From Allosaccharopolyspora coralli (GTDB lineage: Bacteria; Actinomycetota; Actinomycetes; Mycobacteriales; Pseudonocardiaceae): a DNA stretch of 64,000 bases. A program made the position numbers and the translations under genes. Below are positions 44,870-53,682 of the stretch, piece by piece. The notes below the pieces were generated by a model, which saw only the letters and a program-made list of their open reading frames with translations, was not told the DNA's origin and made no database searches. Location: the NCBI RefSeq assembly GCF_009664835.1, contig NZ_CP045929.1, positions 4,712,001 through 4,776,000 of the forward strand. Direction: 5' to 3'. Every line of letters starts with the position of its first letter. Position 1 is the first letter of the stretch.

Positions 44870-47011
44870 GTGCCGGACAATCACGACCACCTCGACGGGG
44901 GCCAAGACCTCGATCCCCGCGAGGACGCCACCCCCCGCGAGGATGCGGCCGACGACACCGGCCAGGACACGCACCGTCTGTCGACCGACGGCGGTGCGGA
45001 ACCGACAACCCGCATCGACGCGGCCTCGCTGCCCGGTGACCCCGCGGCTGCCGAGACCGAACGCACCGACGTGAGCGGGGACGAGGCGACGCGCCCCACC
45101 TTCCCCGCTCCCGGCGGCAACCAGCCCGGGGAGGACTCCACCGAGCGGACGCAGGCGATCACGCCGGTCCCGGCCGAGTCCGACGCCGAGACGACGCAGC
45201 GGATCGGCGCCGTCTCCGGGGCGACCTGGACACAGGGCTCGTTGAGCGCACCGCAGGAGCAGCCGCAGGCCGCCGGGCAACCGGCCGAACGGAAGCGCTC
45301 GTACGCCAAGGCCGGGATCATCGGCGGCGTCGCCGCAGGCGTGCTGGTGCTGGCCTACGTGCTCGACATGGCGCTGAGCAGCGGCACCGTGCCGCGCGGC
45401 ACCATGGTCGCCGACGTCGCGATCGGTGGCATGGACCACGCCGCCGCCGAGTCGACGTTGCGCAAGGAGATCGGCCCGGAGCTCGGCGAGCCGGTCGTGC
45501 TCCGCGCCGGGGACGCGCAGACCACGATCGACCCCGAACCGGCCGGACTCACGATGGACTGGCAGGCGACGCTGGACCACGTCGGCTCGCAGCCGTGGAA
45601 CCCGATCACCCGGGTGAGCTCGTTCTTCACCACCACCCAGGTCGCTCCGGTCACCAACGGCGACCGCAGCCAGGTGACGGCCGCGCTGGAACAGGCCACC
45701 GACGAGCTGAACCGGGAACCGAGGGAAGGCACCGTCCGCTTCGAGGGCGCCACCCCGATCGCGGTCAACCCCTCCAACGGCCGGACCGTCGACGTCGCGG
45801 CCGCGACCGACGCCGTGATCGCCGACTGGGGCGGCGGCGACCCGGTGGACGTGCCGTTCTCCGAGCAGCCGGTCTCGACCACGCAGGAGGGTGTGGCCAG
45901 GGCGGTCGCCGAGGTCGCCGAGCCCGCCGTGTCCGCGCCGGTCACGGTCCGCGGCGAAGGCACCGACGCGACGCTGCAGCCGGAGGACATCGCCGCGTCG
46001 CTACGGTTCGAGCCGGACGGCAACGGTGGTCTGAAGGCAAGCGTCGACAACGAATCGGTCGTCGAGGCCGTCGAACCCCAGTTGCGGGACACGATCCGGC
46101 CGGGCAAGAACGCCGAGATCACCGTGCAGGGCGGGGCGCCGACCGTCGTGCCCTCGGTCAACGGGCGCGGCATCGAATGGGACAAGAGCCTGGACTCGTT
46201 GCTCGACGTCTACAAGCAGCCCGGCGACCGCTCGGTGCAGGCGCAGTACCGCGACGAGCCCGCGCAGTTCACCACCGAGCAGGCCAACGGCCTCGGCATC
46301 AAGGAAGTCGTCAGCGAGTTCCAGACCGGTGGTTTCGAACAGGCCTCGGGCGTCAACATCCGCCGCACCGCCGAGCAGGTCAACGGCGCGATCATCAAGC
46401 CCGGCGAGACGTTCAGCCTCAACGGCCACACCGGGCCGCGCGGCACGGCCCAGGGCTACGTCGAGTCCGGGATCATCCAGGACGGACGTCCGCAGAAGGC
46501 CGTCGGCGGCGGTATCTCGCAGTTCGCGACGACGCTGTACAACGCCTCGTACTTCGCGGGCATGCAGGACGTCGAGCACAAGGAGCACAGCTACTACATC
46601 GACCGCTACCCCGAGGGCCGGGAAGCGACGGTGTTCCAGAGCCCCAGCGGCAAGAGCATCATCGACGTCAAGTTCAAGAACACCTCGGAGAACGGCGTCA
46701 TGATCACCACGGAGTGGACGCCGTCGTCGATCACCGTGAAGTTCTGGAGCACGAAGACCTACGACGTCAGCTCGGAGACCGGGCCGCGCACCAACCCGAC
46801 ACCCCCGGAACGCACCGTCGTACCGCCGGGTGAGCCGTGCAGCCCGAGTACCGGCGAGCCCGGGTTCACGGTGACCGACACGCGCACCATCAAGAACGTG
46901 AACACCGGCAACGTGAACCGGGAGTCTCCGACGAAGACGGTGTACGACCCGCACCCGATCGTCGACTGCCCGCCGCCTCCGCCGGCCGGCGCACCACCGC
47001 CGCCCGGCTGA
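44870..47011 (+). CDS. VanW-family protein with peptidoglycan-binding-4 domains
   Basis: A 713-residue bitopic membrane protein. The cytoplasmic N-terminal 145 residues are acidic with repeated Thr-Arg/Gln-Ile/Thr units (EPTTRID, STERTQAI, ETTQRIG). The transmembrane helix is near 145-165 (IIGGVAAGVLVLAYVLDMAL). Outside there are two PG_binding_4/YoaR-type repeats (about 200-430) and a VanW domain (NIRRTAEQVNGAIIKPGETFSLN, VGGGISQFATTLYNA, HSYYIDRYPEGREA). It ends in a Pro-rich tail (PPPPPAGAPPPPG). A cell-wall function is expected. The GTG at 44870 has an AAGGGGA site. Confidence 0.9.
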   Translation: MPDNHDHLDGGQDLDPREDATPREDAADDTGQDTHRLSTDGGAEPTTRIDAASLPGDPAAAETERTDVSGDEATRPTFPAPGGNQPGEDSTERTQAITPVPAESDAETTQRIGAVSGATWTQGSLSAPQEQPQAAGQPAERKRSYAKAGIIGGVAAGVLVLAYVLDMALSSGTVPRGTMVADVAIGGMDHAAAESTLRKEIGPELGEPVVLRAGDAQTTIDPEPAGLTMDWQATLDHVGSQPWNPITRVSSFFTTTQVAPVTNGDRSQVTAALEQATDELNREPREGTVRFEGATPIAVNPSNGRTVDVAAATDAVIADWGGGDPVDVPFSEQPVSTTQEGVARAVAEVAEPAVSAPVTVRGEGTDATLQPEDIAASLRFEPDGNGGLKASVDNESVVEAVEPQLRDTIRPGKNAEITVQGGAPTVVPSVNGRGIEWDKSLDSLLDVYKQPGDRSVQAQYRDEPAQFTTEQANGLGIKEVVSEFQTGGFEQASGVNIRRTAEQVNGAIIKPGETFSLNGHTGPRGTAQGYVESGIIQDGRPQKAVGGGISQFATTLYNASYFAGMQDVEHKEHSYYIDRYPEGREATVFQSPSGKSIIDVKFKNTSENGVMITTEWTPSSITVKFWSTKTYDVSSETGPRTNPTPPERTVVPPGEPCSPSTGEPGFTVTDTRTIKNVNTGNVNRESPTKTVYDPHPIVDCPPPPPAGAPPPPG

Positions 47012-47046
47012 GCCACCGACACCGGTGGCGGGCCGCCACGGCACAT

Positions 47047-47090
47047 CCCCGTCCACGCCGCCGACCCCCAGTTGCGGCGGCGTGGAGGGG
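47047..47090. terminator. Bidirectional hairpin between convergent genes
   Basis: Stem CCCC-TCCACGCCGCC / GGCGGCGTGGA-GGGG of about 15 bp between the convergent VanW and hydrolase genes. A smaller stem GCCACCG/CGGTGGC follows the VanW stop at 47013-47030. Confidence 0.65.
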
Positions 47091-47101
47091 ACTCCCGGGT
47101 C

Positions 47102-48247
47102 TCAGCGGCCCGGCAGTTCGGGGCGGTCCACGTGCCAGAACAGGAGCTCCGGGCGTTCCGGCGTCTCCTTCTCCAGCAGTGGGTGATCCTCGCCGCGCAG
47201 GTGAGTCCCGACGAACGCGGTCACGACCTCGTTGCCGAGCTCGGCACCACGCGCGCCCGGGAGTGGGTTCGGACGGGGCAGCTCGGCCTGGTCGCGGAGC
47301 ATGGTCAGGTCGGTCATGGTGCTGTGCCCGGCACCGTTGAGCGTCGTCCAGCGCTTCCAGCCGGTGAGCTGCTCCCACGTCTCGTCCCAGGTCGGGTCGA
47401 TCCCGTGCGGGGCGTGCGCACCGGAGCCGAGCAGCAGGAACGGGCGGTCGAGCGGCGCCTCGAGCGGGTCGTAGACCGTGCCGTCGAGGTTCACACCCGC
47501 ATCGATCCGCTCGTCGCGCGACATCGCCTCGGATGCGGCGGCCCCTCCGATGGAGTGGCCGACCATCGCCACCCGCTCCTCGTCGATCAACGCGGCCTCG
47601 TGCTCCGCGAGACGGTCCAGCACGAACGACGTGTCCCGCGCACGCACACCGGGCACCCGCGGGACGTTGGCCATGTCGTCGCACGCGACGCACTCGGTGA
47701 CTCGCCCATCCGGGAACTCCGTACCCGCCGACTCGTAGTTGTGGCCGATCAGCGCGACCGCGTAGCCGTGACTCGCGAGCGCCTCGGCCATACCCGACAA
47801 CGCAGCACGCGGATGGGAGAAGCCCGGCGAGAGCACCACCAGCGGAAGCCCCTGACCACTCGGCAGTGCTTGGGCGTCGGGGTGCGCGTTCGTCCGTACG
47901 GTGCTGAGCACGTCCTTCGGCAGGTCTTCCGGCAACGGCGCCTGTTCGCCCTGCAGTTCCAGGAACAGGCGCGATTCCTCGGGAGTCATGTACTGCTTGG
48001 TGTCCCCGTCCGGTTCGCCTGCCGCCGGATACCACAGGTCGACCATCAGCTCGCGCCGCGCCGACGACACCCACGGGTCCTGCCCGGACTCGTCGACGAG
48101 GTGCAGGGTGCGGACACCGACCTCGTGGTCACCGGTCGGCTCCGGCAGGGCGAGCGACTCGGGCGGCGCGGCAATCGCGGCGAGCGGTTGAACGGCGAGC
48201 AGCAACGCACCCGCCACGGCACCCACGAGGCGCGTGGATGTCATCAT
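47102..48247 (-). CDS. Secreted alpha/beta hydrolase (PAF-acetylhydrolase/lipase-like)
   Basis: A 381-residue enzyme with a Sec signal peptide (VGAVAGALLLAVQPLAAIAA, cleavage near residue 26). Seen: VDLWYPA near the N-terminus, LPLVVLSPGFSHPRAAL (oxyanion region), nucleophile elbow MVGHSIGGAAASEA, INLDG-like VNLDGTVYDP, and a late His in LNGAGHSTMTDL. The Ser-Asp-His set is compatible with platelet-activating-factor acetylhydrolase-type esterases. Two Cys in ECVACDD could form a disulfide. ATG 48247 or 48244. Confidence 0.9.
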   Translation of the reverse strand: MMTSTRLVGAVAGALLLAVQPLAAIAAPPESLALPEPTGDHEVGVRTLHLVDESGQDPWVSSARRELMVDLWYPAAGEPDGDTKQYMTPEESRLFLELQGEQAPLPEDLPKDVLSTVRTNAHPDAQALPSGQGLPLVVLSPGFSHPRAALSGMAEALASHGYAVALIGHNYESAGTEFPDGRVTECVACDDMANVPRVPGVRARDTSFVLDRLAEHEAALIDEERVAMVGHSIGGAAASEAMSRDERIDAGVNLDGTVYDPLEAPLDRPFLLLGSGAHAPHGIDPTWDETWEQLTGWKRWTTLNGAGHSTMTDLTMLRDQAELPRPNPLPGARGAELGNEVVTAFVGTHLRGEDHPLLEKETPERPELLFWHVDRPELPGR

Positions 48248-48373
48248 CGGTGTCTCCCGGAGTAGTCGATCAGTGTCGTCTCCGAGTCTGTGCCCGACAC
48301 AGGCCCGCCTGAGTCAGGTACCTCCCCGGAACGAACCCCGAGAGCCCACCATGACCATGGTCAGGGACCACGA

Positions 48374-48413
48374 CACGCGAAGACGCCCCCGGAGATCCGG
48401 AGGCGTCTTCGTG
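48374..48413. terminator. Hairpin at the acyl-CoA dehydrogenase 3' end
   Basis: CACGCGAAGACGCC/GGCGTCTTCGTG arms with an inner CCGG/CCGG pair lie 13 nt after the stop of the minus-strand gene. No U-tract is present. Confidence 0.6.
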
Positions 48414-48425
48414 CGGGGTCGCCGA

Positions 48426-50264
48426 TCAGAAGACCGACTCGTCCAGCTCCATCAGCGAGTTGTCGGCCGCTTCGACGATGCCGCGACGGGCCGTGAGCTC
48501 GGGCAGCACGTTCTTCGTGAAGAACCGCGTGGCCGCGAGCTTGCCCTGGTAGAACGGCTGGTCCTTCGCCGAGGCACCCGCGTCCAGCTGCTGCAGCGCG
48601 ACCTCGGCCTGCCGCAGCAGCAGCCAGCCGATGACCAGGTCCCCGACGCTGAGCAGCAGCGTCACGGCGTGCTGGCCGACCTTGTAGACGTTGGTCAGCT
48701 CTTCCTGCGCGGAGGTCAGGTGGCCGAACACCGCGCCCAGCATCGCCTGGGTGTCCTCCAGCGCGGTCGCCAGCAGCGCGCGCTCCTCCTTCAGCCGGTC
48801 GTCGCCGGACTCCAACGAGTTCTGGATCTCCGCGGCGACGTGCCCGAGGGCCTGGCCGTTGTTGCGGACGATCTTGCGGAAGAAGAAGTCCTGGCCCTGG
48901 ATCGCGGTGGTGCCCTCGTACAGGCTGTCGATCTTGGCGTCCCGGATGTACTGCTCGATCGGGTAGTCCTGCAGGTAGCCGGACCCGCCGAGTGTCTGCA
49001 GCGAGTGCGTGAGCATCTCGTAGGCGCGCTCGGAGCCCACACCCTTGACGATCGGCAGCAGCAGGTCGTTGACCGCCTCCGGCAGCGACACGTCCTCGCC
49101 GGCGGCCTTGCCCTGCGCGATCTGGTCCTGGTACGTCGCGGTGTAGAGGTAGACCGCGCGCAGGCCCTCGGCGTAGGCCTTCTGCAGCATGAGGATGCGG
49201 CGCACGTCCGGGTGGTTCGTGATCGTCACGCGCGGCGCGGTCTTGTCGGCGGTCCTGGTCAGGTCCGCGCTCTGCACCCGCTCCTTGGCGTACTCGAGCG
49301 CGTTGAGGTAGCCGGTCGAGAGGGTGGCGATGGCCTTCGTGCCGACCATCATCCGCGCGTACTCGATGACCTGGAACATCTGGGCGATGCCGTCGTGGAC
49401 GTCGCCGAGCAGCCAACCCTTGGCCGGGACGTCGTGCTGCCCGAAGGTCAGCTCACAGGTCGCCGAGGCGTTCAGGCCCATCTTGTGCTCGACGTTGGTG
49501 ACATAGGCGCCGTTGCGCTCGCCGGGGGCGCCGTTCTCGGAGTCGAAGTGGAACTTGGGCACGAGGAACAGCGACAGGCCCTTCGTGCCGGGCTTGCTCT
49601 CGATGCCTTCGCCCTCGGGACGCGCCAGCACCAGGTGCATGATGTTCTCGGTCATGTCCTGGTCGGCGGAGGTGATGAACCGCTTCACGCCGTCGAGGTG
49701 CCAGGAGCCGTCGGCCTGCTGCACGGCCTTGGTGCGGCCCGCGCCGACGTCGGAGCCCGCGTCCGGCTCGGTCAGCACCATGGTGGCGCCCCAGCCGCGC
49801 TCGATCATGTGCTCGGCCCAGCGCTTCTGCTCCTCGGTGCCGTTGTTCCAGAGGATCGTCGCGAAGTTGGGGCCCGCCATGTACATGTAGACCGCCGGGT
49901 TCGCACCGAGGATCAGCTCCGCGGCGGCCCACACCAGGGTCGAGGGGATGCCGAAGCCGCCCAGCTCCTCGGGCAGGCTCAACCGGCCCCACCCGGCGTC
50001 CATGATCGTGTTGTACGACTTCTTGAAGGACTCGGGCAGCGTGACCGAGTGCGTCTTCGGGTCGAAGGAGGCCGGGGTGCGGTCGCCTTCCTCGAAGGAG
50101 TCCGCGAGCGGTCCGGTGGCGAGGGTGTTGAGCTCGGCGAGGATGCCGCGGGCGGTGTCCTCGTCGGCCTGCTCGAAGATGCCGGTTCCGAGTCGCTCCT
50201 GCACACCGAAGACCTCGAAGAGGTTGAACTCCAGGTCACGGATGTTGCTCTTGTAGTGGCCCAT
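48426..50264 (-). CDS. fadE5: Acyl-CoA dehydrogenase (FadE5-type)
   Basis: A 612-residue FAD enzyme, matching the long FadE5-type class (Rv0244c about 611 aa). Seen: N-terminal helices, [20 protein letters not shown]-binding [27 protein letters not shown], the catalytic-base region [23 protein letters not shown], and [14 protein letters not shown], then an extra C-terminal helical domain. It makes trans-2-enoyl-CoA, the substrate that HtdX, FabG4 and FadA2 would process. GGGAG lies upstream of the ATG. Two operators like that of fabG4/fadA2 precede it. Confidence 0.94.
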   Translation of the reverse strand: MGHYKSNIRDLEFNLFEVFGVQERLGTGIFEQADEDTARGILAELNTLATGPLADSFEEGDRTPASFDPKTHSVTLPESFKKSYNTIMDAGWGRLSLPEELGGFGIPSTLVWAAAELILGANPAVYMYMAGPNFATILWNNGTEEQKRWAEHMIERGWGATMVLTEPDAGSDVGAGRTKAVQQADGSWHLDGVKRFITSADQDMTENIMHLVLARPEGEGIESKPGTKGLSLFLVPKFHFDSENGAPGERNGAYVTNVEHKMGLNASATCELTFGQHDVPAKGWLLGDVHDGIAQMFQVIEYARMMVGTKAIATLSTGYLNALEYAKERVQSADLTRTADKTAPRVTITNHPDVRRILMLQKAYAEGLRAVYLYTATYQDQIAQGKAAGEDVSLPEAVNDLLLPIVKGVGSERAYEMLTHSLQTLGGSGYLQDYPIEQYIRDAKIDSLYEGTTAIQGQDFFFRKIVRNNGQALGHVAAEIQNSLESGDDRLKEERALLATALEDTQAMLGAVFGHLTSAQEELTNVYKVGQHAVTLLLSVGDLVIGWLLLRQAEVALQQLDAGASAKDQPFYQGKLAATRFFTKNVLPELTARRGIVEAADNSLMELDESVF

Positions 50265-50326
50265 GCGCGTGGCTCCCTTGGCGCTGCTGTTCGGGGCCGG
50301 GCCCTGCTCCTCGGACACCGTTGCCC

Positions 50327-50364
50327 TTACTCGTCGGTAACAACACCATATTACTTGACGGTAA
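50327..50364. promoter_or_regulatory. Twin inverted-repeat operators upstream of the fadE5-type gene
   Basis: TTACTCGTCGGTAA (50327-50340) and TTACTTGACGGTAA (50351-50364) are 24 bp apart start to start, 63-100 bp before the ATG. They match CTACCCGTCGGTAG at 36574. Tandem placement suits two TetR dimers on one promoter. Confidence 0.62.
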
Positions 50365-50735
50365 CCGTGCCAAGTCCGAGTGGCGTAGCGAACTCGCCGG
50401 GCGCGTGAGCGTGCATTTGGGAACTGGCTTTTGTGCCCGTAGGGCACGCCTCGCAAGTGACCAGCCGCAGCAGGGTGAGGGGCTCCGGCGTCCCAGTTCG
50501 TGCGTCGCAAGGCAGGGGTTCTCGCCGCGTACAACCGGGTACTCAAGAGGACCCCAACGCCGCGAGGCACGAACTGGCGGGCGCCACCGGACCACCCAAC
50601 CCAGTTCCACAATGCCCTCTGAGCGGCGTGAACACCGCGACCACGAGCCGGGGACGAAAACCCGGCGACGTTGTCGGTACGGCGGCCTACAGTGGCGAGG
50701 GCTGGGGCAACGACTACGACAGGCCGGGGGACTCG
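50365..50735. other. Divergent region between the fadE5-type and drrA-type genes
   Basis: No gene is supported. Element B2 fills most of it (50410-50612), followed by a stretch resembling the 3' end of the oxidoreductase gene next to B1, then about 80 bp that should hold the promoter of the exporter operon. The plus-strand frame that stays open through B2 is coincidental. Confidence 0.6.
50410..50612. repeat. Structured element B2
   Basis: Core 50493-50577: CCAGTTCGTGCGTCGC / GCGAGGCACGAACTGG (one mismatch), second stem GGGGTTCTC / GAGGACCCC, inner GTAC/GTAC. The tail hairpin GTGCCCGTAGGGCAC is at 50434-50448. Unlike the others it is not next to an intact stop codon; it is inside a divergent promoter region. 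Confidence 0.75.
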
Positions 50736-51713
50736 ATGGCGTCGGCGACGACCGTGCGCACCGAAGCACTCGTGAAGAACTACGGCAGCACCCGAGCACT
50801 CGACGGTGTCGACCTGGAGATCACCGCAGGTCACGTCCTCGGGCTCCTCGGGCCGAACGGCGCGGGCAAGACCACCACCGTGCGGATCCTCACCACGCTG
50901 CTCACCGCCGACTCCGGAAGCGCCGTCGTCGCAGGCCACGACGTCCGCACCGAACCCGACGCCGTCCGCCGCAACATCGGGCTCTCCGGCCAGTACGCCG
51001 CCGTCGACGAGAACCTCACCGGCCGCGAGAACCTCTACATGGTCGGCCGTCTGTACGGCATGAGCCGCACCGACTCCACCGCCCGCGCGAGACAGCTGCT
51101 CGACCGGTTCAACCTCACCGACGCCGCCGACCGCACGGCCAAGACCTACTCCGGCGGTATGCGCAGGCGCCTCGACCTCGCGGGCGCACTCGTCGCCGCA
51201 CCGCCGGTCGTGGTCCTCGACGAGCCCACCACCGGCCTCGACCCCCGCGGACGCCTCGACACCTGGTCGGTGATCGGCGAACTCGTCTCCGACGGCACCA
51301 CCGTGCTGCTGACCACCCAGTACCTCGAGGAGGCCGACCAGCTCGCCGACACCATCGCGGTCATCGACCACGGGCGGGTCATCGCCCGCGGCACCTCCGA
51401 GGAACTCAAGACCCGCGTCGGCGGCGAACGGCTCGAACTCGTCGCCGAGGACGAGCGCGACCTGGCCGTCATCGCCCGCGTCCTCGCCGAGGTCGGCTCC
51501 GGCGAACCCACTGTCGAGGACTCACTGCGCCGCGCCCAGGTCTCCGTCGACATCGGCAAGAAAGCCCTCATCGAAGCCCTCCGCCGACTCGACGCCGAAC
51601 ACGTCACCGTGCACGACGTCGCACTGCACCGACCGACACTCGACGACGCGTTCCTCAGCCTCACCGGCCGTCCGAGCGCCGAGAGCACCGACGAAGAGGA
51701 ATCCCCCGCATGA
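50736..51713 (+). CDS. ABC exporter ATP-binding protein (DrrA-type)
   Basis: A 325-residue ATPase of the daunorubicin-resistance DrrA class. Seen: Walker [12 protein letters not shown] near 40-48, [21 protein letters not shown] (a DrrA hallmark), signature [15 protein letters not shown], Walker [14 protein letters not shown], and H-loop [15 protein letters not shown]. The C-terminal extension has the DrrA-like [10 protein letters not shown] tail. It overlaps the permease start by 4 bp (ATGA). The substrate is unknown; antibiotic or lipid export is typical. Confidence 0.94.
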   Translation: MASATTVRTEALVKNYGSTRALDGVDLEITAGHVLGLLGPNGAGKTTTVRILTTLLTADSGSAVVAGHDVRTEPDAVRRNIGLSGQYAAVDENLTGRENLYMVGRLYGMSRTDSTARARQLLDRFNLTDAADRTAKTYSGGMRRRLDLAGALVAAPPVVVLDEPTTGLDPRGRLDTWSVIGELVSDGTTVLLTTQYLEEADQLADTIAVIDHGRVIARGTSEELKTRVGGERLELVAEDERDLAVIARVLAEVGSGEPTVEDSLRRAQVSVDIGKKALIEALRRLDAEHVTVHDVALHRPTLDDAFLSLTGRPSAESTDEEESPA

Positions 51714-52510
51714 CCACCCTCACCGCCAGCTTTCGCGACTCCGGTGTCGTCGCGTGGCGCAACCTGATCAACATCAGGCGCAACCCGGACTGGCTGCTGT
51801 CCGGGACGGTGCAGCCGATCATGTTCGTGCTGCTGTTCGCCTACGTCTTCGGCGGCAGCCTCGGCGGCGGGCCGTACCGCGAGTTCCTCATCGCGGGCAT
51901 CTTCACCCAGACCGTCGCGTTCAACAGCGCGTTCACCGTCATCGGCCTGGCCAACGACCTGCAGAAAGGAATCGTCGATCGGTTCCGCTCGCTGCCGATG
52001 TCCCGGCTGGCGGTCCTGCTCGGCAGGACGACCTCGGACCTGGCGGTCAGCGTGCTCACGATCGTGATCATGACGGTGTGCGGGCTGCTCGTCGGCTGGC
52101 GCATCCGAGGCAGCTGGACCGACGCCATCGTGGCCTACTTCCTGCTGCTGCTCTTCGCGTTCACCATGTCGTGGGTGGGAGCGTTCATCGGGCTGATCTC
52201 CACCAGCGTCGAGATGGCCCAGAGCGCGGGCCTGCTGTGGCTGTTCCCGGTCACGTTCATCTCGTCGGCCTTCGTCCCCACCCACAACATGCCGACCGCG
52301 CTGCGCGTGTTCGCGGAATGGAACCCGATCACGGTCATCGGGGACGCGGTCAGGGAACTGTTCGGGAACCCGATCCGGGTGGGCACGCCGCTGCCGACGG
52401 GATGGCAGGCCGAGAACCCGATTCTGTACTCGATCCTCGCGTGCGCGGTGATTCTGGCGATCTTCGTACCGCTCGCCGTGAACCGCTACCGCCGCGTCGC
52501 CAGCCACTGA
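51710..52510 (+). CDS. ABC-2 exporter permease (DrrB-type)
   Basis: A 266-residue membrane protein with six predicted helices. Seen: the N-terminal RNLINIRRNPDWLLSGTVQPIMFVLLFAYVFGG typical of DrrB, the EFLIAGIF segment, the cytosolic loop GIVDRFRSLPMSR, and the C-terminal FPVTFISSAFVP with RVFAEWNPITVIGDAVREL. It partners the preceding ATPase. Element A4 begins right after the stop codon. Confidence 0.94.
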   Translation: MTTLTASFRDSGVVAWRNLINIRRNPDWLLSGTVQPIMFVLLFAYVFGGSLGGGPYREFLIAGIFTQTVAFNSAFTVIGLANDLQKGIVDRFRSLPMSRLAVLLGRTTSDLAVSVLTIVIMTVCGLLVGWRIRGSWTDAIVAYFLLLLFAFTMSWVGAFIGLISTSVEMAQSAGLLWLFPVTFISSAFVPTHNMPTALRVFAEWNPITVIGDAVRELFGNPIRVGTPLPTGWQAENPILYSILACAVILAIFVPLAVNRYRRVASH

Positions 52511-52622
52511 GCGGGTGCGCGGATTGATCTGCGTGGGCGGTGCCGTGGCGGAACCTCATCTCGCGGCTGGCTGCGGGATCGCCGACCTCAGGTAGCGCGC
52601 CTCCATCGCGTCGACGCACTGT
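52511..52622. repeat. Degenerate structured 3' element A4
   Basis: On the plus strand, the G-rich leader (GGGTGCGCGGATTGATCTGCG...GTGGCGGAACCTCATC) starts 2 nt after the DrrB stop, followed by TCGCGGCTGGC and GCGGGATCGCCGAC. The matching distal arm of the outer stem is missing and the inner stems have mismatches. It is a decayed A copy in the opposite genomic orientation but the same orientation relative to its gene. Confidence 0.72.
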
Positions 52623-52818
52623 GCCGGACCGCAGCCCCCATCCGCGCGGCCCCTCAGCACCCTGTCATCGGATGGATGACATCTCCGCTCGATCGGATGA
52701 CGAGGGGATCTGTCGCGCTGCGAAGCTGCCTCCTTCGTGGGACGACTGCTGCGGAGCTCGGCGCGTGGCCCCGTGCCGACGCCCGAACCACCCGGCATTA
52801 CGAACTGTGGAGGTCGTC

Positions 52819-53391
52819 ATGGACCGAAGTGTCAAGTACGTCGGCTCGGCGATCGCCTTCGCGGCAGCACTTCTGGTGGGCGGCTGCACCGGCGGAGGCG
52901 GCGAAGGTCAACCCGGCCAGGGCGAACCCGGCCAGCAACAGGGCCAGGGCCAGCAGGGACAGGGACAACCGGGACAGGGCCAGCCCGGACAGGGCCAACA
53001 GGGCCAGGGTGGCGATCAGGCTTCGCTGGACGCTGCGGCGAAGGCCGAGATGGAAGGCCAGCTCGCGCAGCTCATGCAGCAGAGCCCGATCACCTTCGAG
53101 CCGGACACCGCGACGCTCACCCCCCAGGGCGAGCAGACCGTTGCGCAGGTGGCGGAGATGATCACGAACTCGCCCGGTGAACTGCGGTTCGAGGTCACCG
53201 GTTTCACCGCGCCCGAGCAGCCCAGCGCCACGGACGTGAACCAACTCGCGCAGGAACGCGCGCAGACCGTGGTGGACCAGCTGGCGGGGGCCGGAGTGCC
53301 CGCCGAGCGCCTCCAAGCCACCGGCGGCGGTCCCTCACAGCCCATGGGCGACCCGACCCAGGAACGCCGCGCCGAGATCAGGATCCTCTGA
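52819..53391 (+). CDS. OmpA-domain lipoprotein
   Basis: A 190-residue lipoprotein. The signal peptide ends at lipobox VGGC near residue 23. A Gly/Gln/Pro low-complexity linker of about 40 residues follows (units of GQGQPGQ). The C-terminal OmpA-like domain has ITFEPDTATLTPQGEQTVAQVA, LRFEVTGFTAPEQ, and LAQERAQTVVDQLAGAGVPAERLQATGGG ending RRAEIRIL, the peptidoglycan-binding pattern. The ATG has a GGAGG site. It probably tethers the membrane to the cell wall. Confidence 0.9.
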   Translation: MDRSVKYVGSAIAFAAALLVGGCTGGGGEGQPGQGEPGQQQGQGQQGQGQPGQGQPGQGQQGQGGDQASLDAAAKAEMEGQLAQLMQQSPITFEPDTATLTPQGEQTVAQVAEMITNSPGELRFEVTGFTAPEQPSATDVNQLAQERAQTVVDQLAGAGVPAERLQATGGGPSQPMGDPTQERRAEIRIL

Positions 53392-53404
53392 CTCCACGCA
53401 CCGT

Positions 53405-53439
53405 GAAGCCCTGGGCACCGCGACGGTGTCCAGGGCTTC
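53405..53439. terminator. Hairpin between convergent lipoprotein and dnaB genes
   Basis: GAAGCCCTGGGCACCG / CGGTGTCCAGGGCTTC with a CGA loop, 16 pairs with one G-U pair. It sits 13 nt after the lipoprotein stop. The rest of the convergent gap to 53682 shows nothing recognisable. Confidence 0.75.
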
Positions 53440-53682
53440 GCCTGTACCGCGACGCGCCCCACCAAGAGCAACCGCTGTAGATGCGCCCTCGGTGGCATGT
53501 CGCCTCACCGAGGGTGTCTCGGTGTCAAGAGTAGGTTCATGAGCATGGACAACGAGGGACCGAGCGGGATATTCGTCTCGCTGCGCTGGCTGCGGACCCG
53601 TGCGCCGTCAAGTCCCGGCCCGACGACTGGCACTCCCATGCCGGGGCGCACAACATCGTCACGGTTCTGCGCGGAGCCGCGT

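Noticed and set aside
48234-50408. 724-codon plus-strand frame opposite the acyl-CoA dehydrogenase
   Set aside because: It is the antisense of a complete FadE5-type enzyme, and the product is Arg/Val/Leu/Gly-rich without domains.
50433-50735. Upstream extension of the DrrA-type ATPase through element B2
   Set aside because: The frame is open by chance across the B2 hairpin; the ATPase fold starts just after the ATG at 50736.
52910-53010. Short direct repeats in the lipoprotein gene as a CRISPR array
   Set aside because: They are in frame, encode a Gly/Gln linker and have no spacers. No CRISPR array was seen anywhere in the window.
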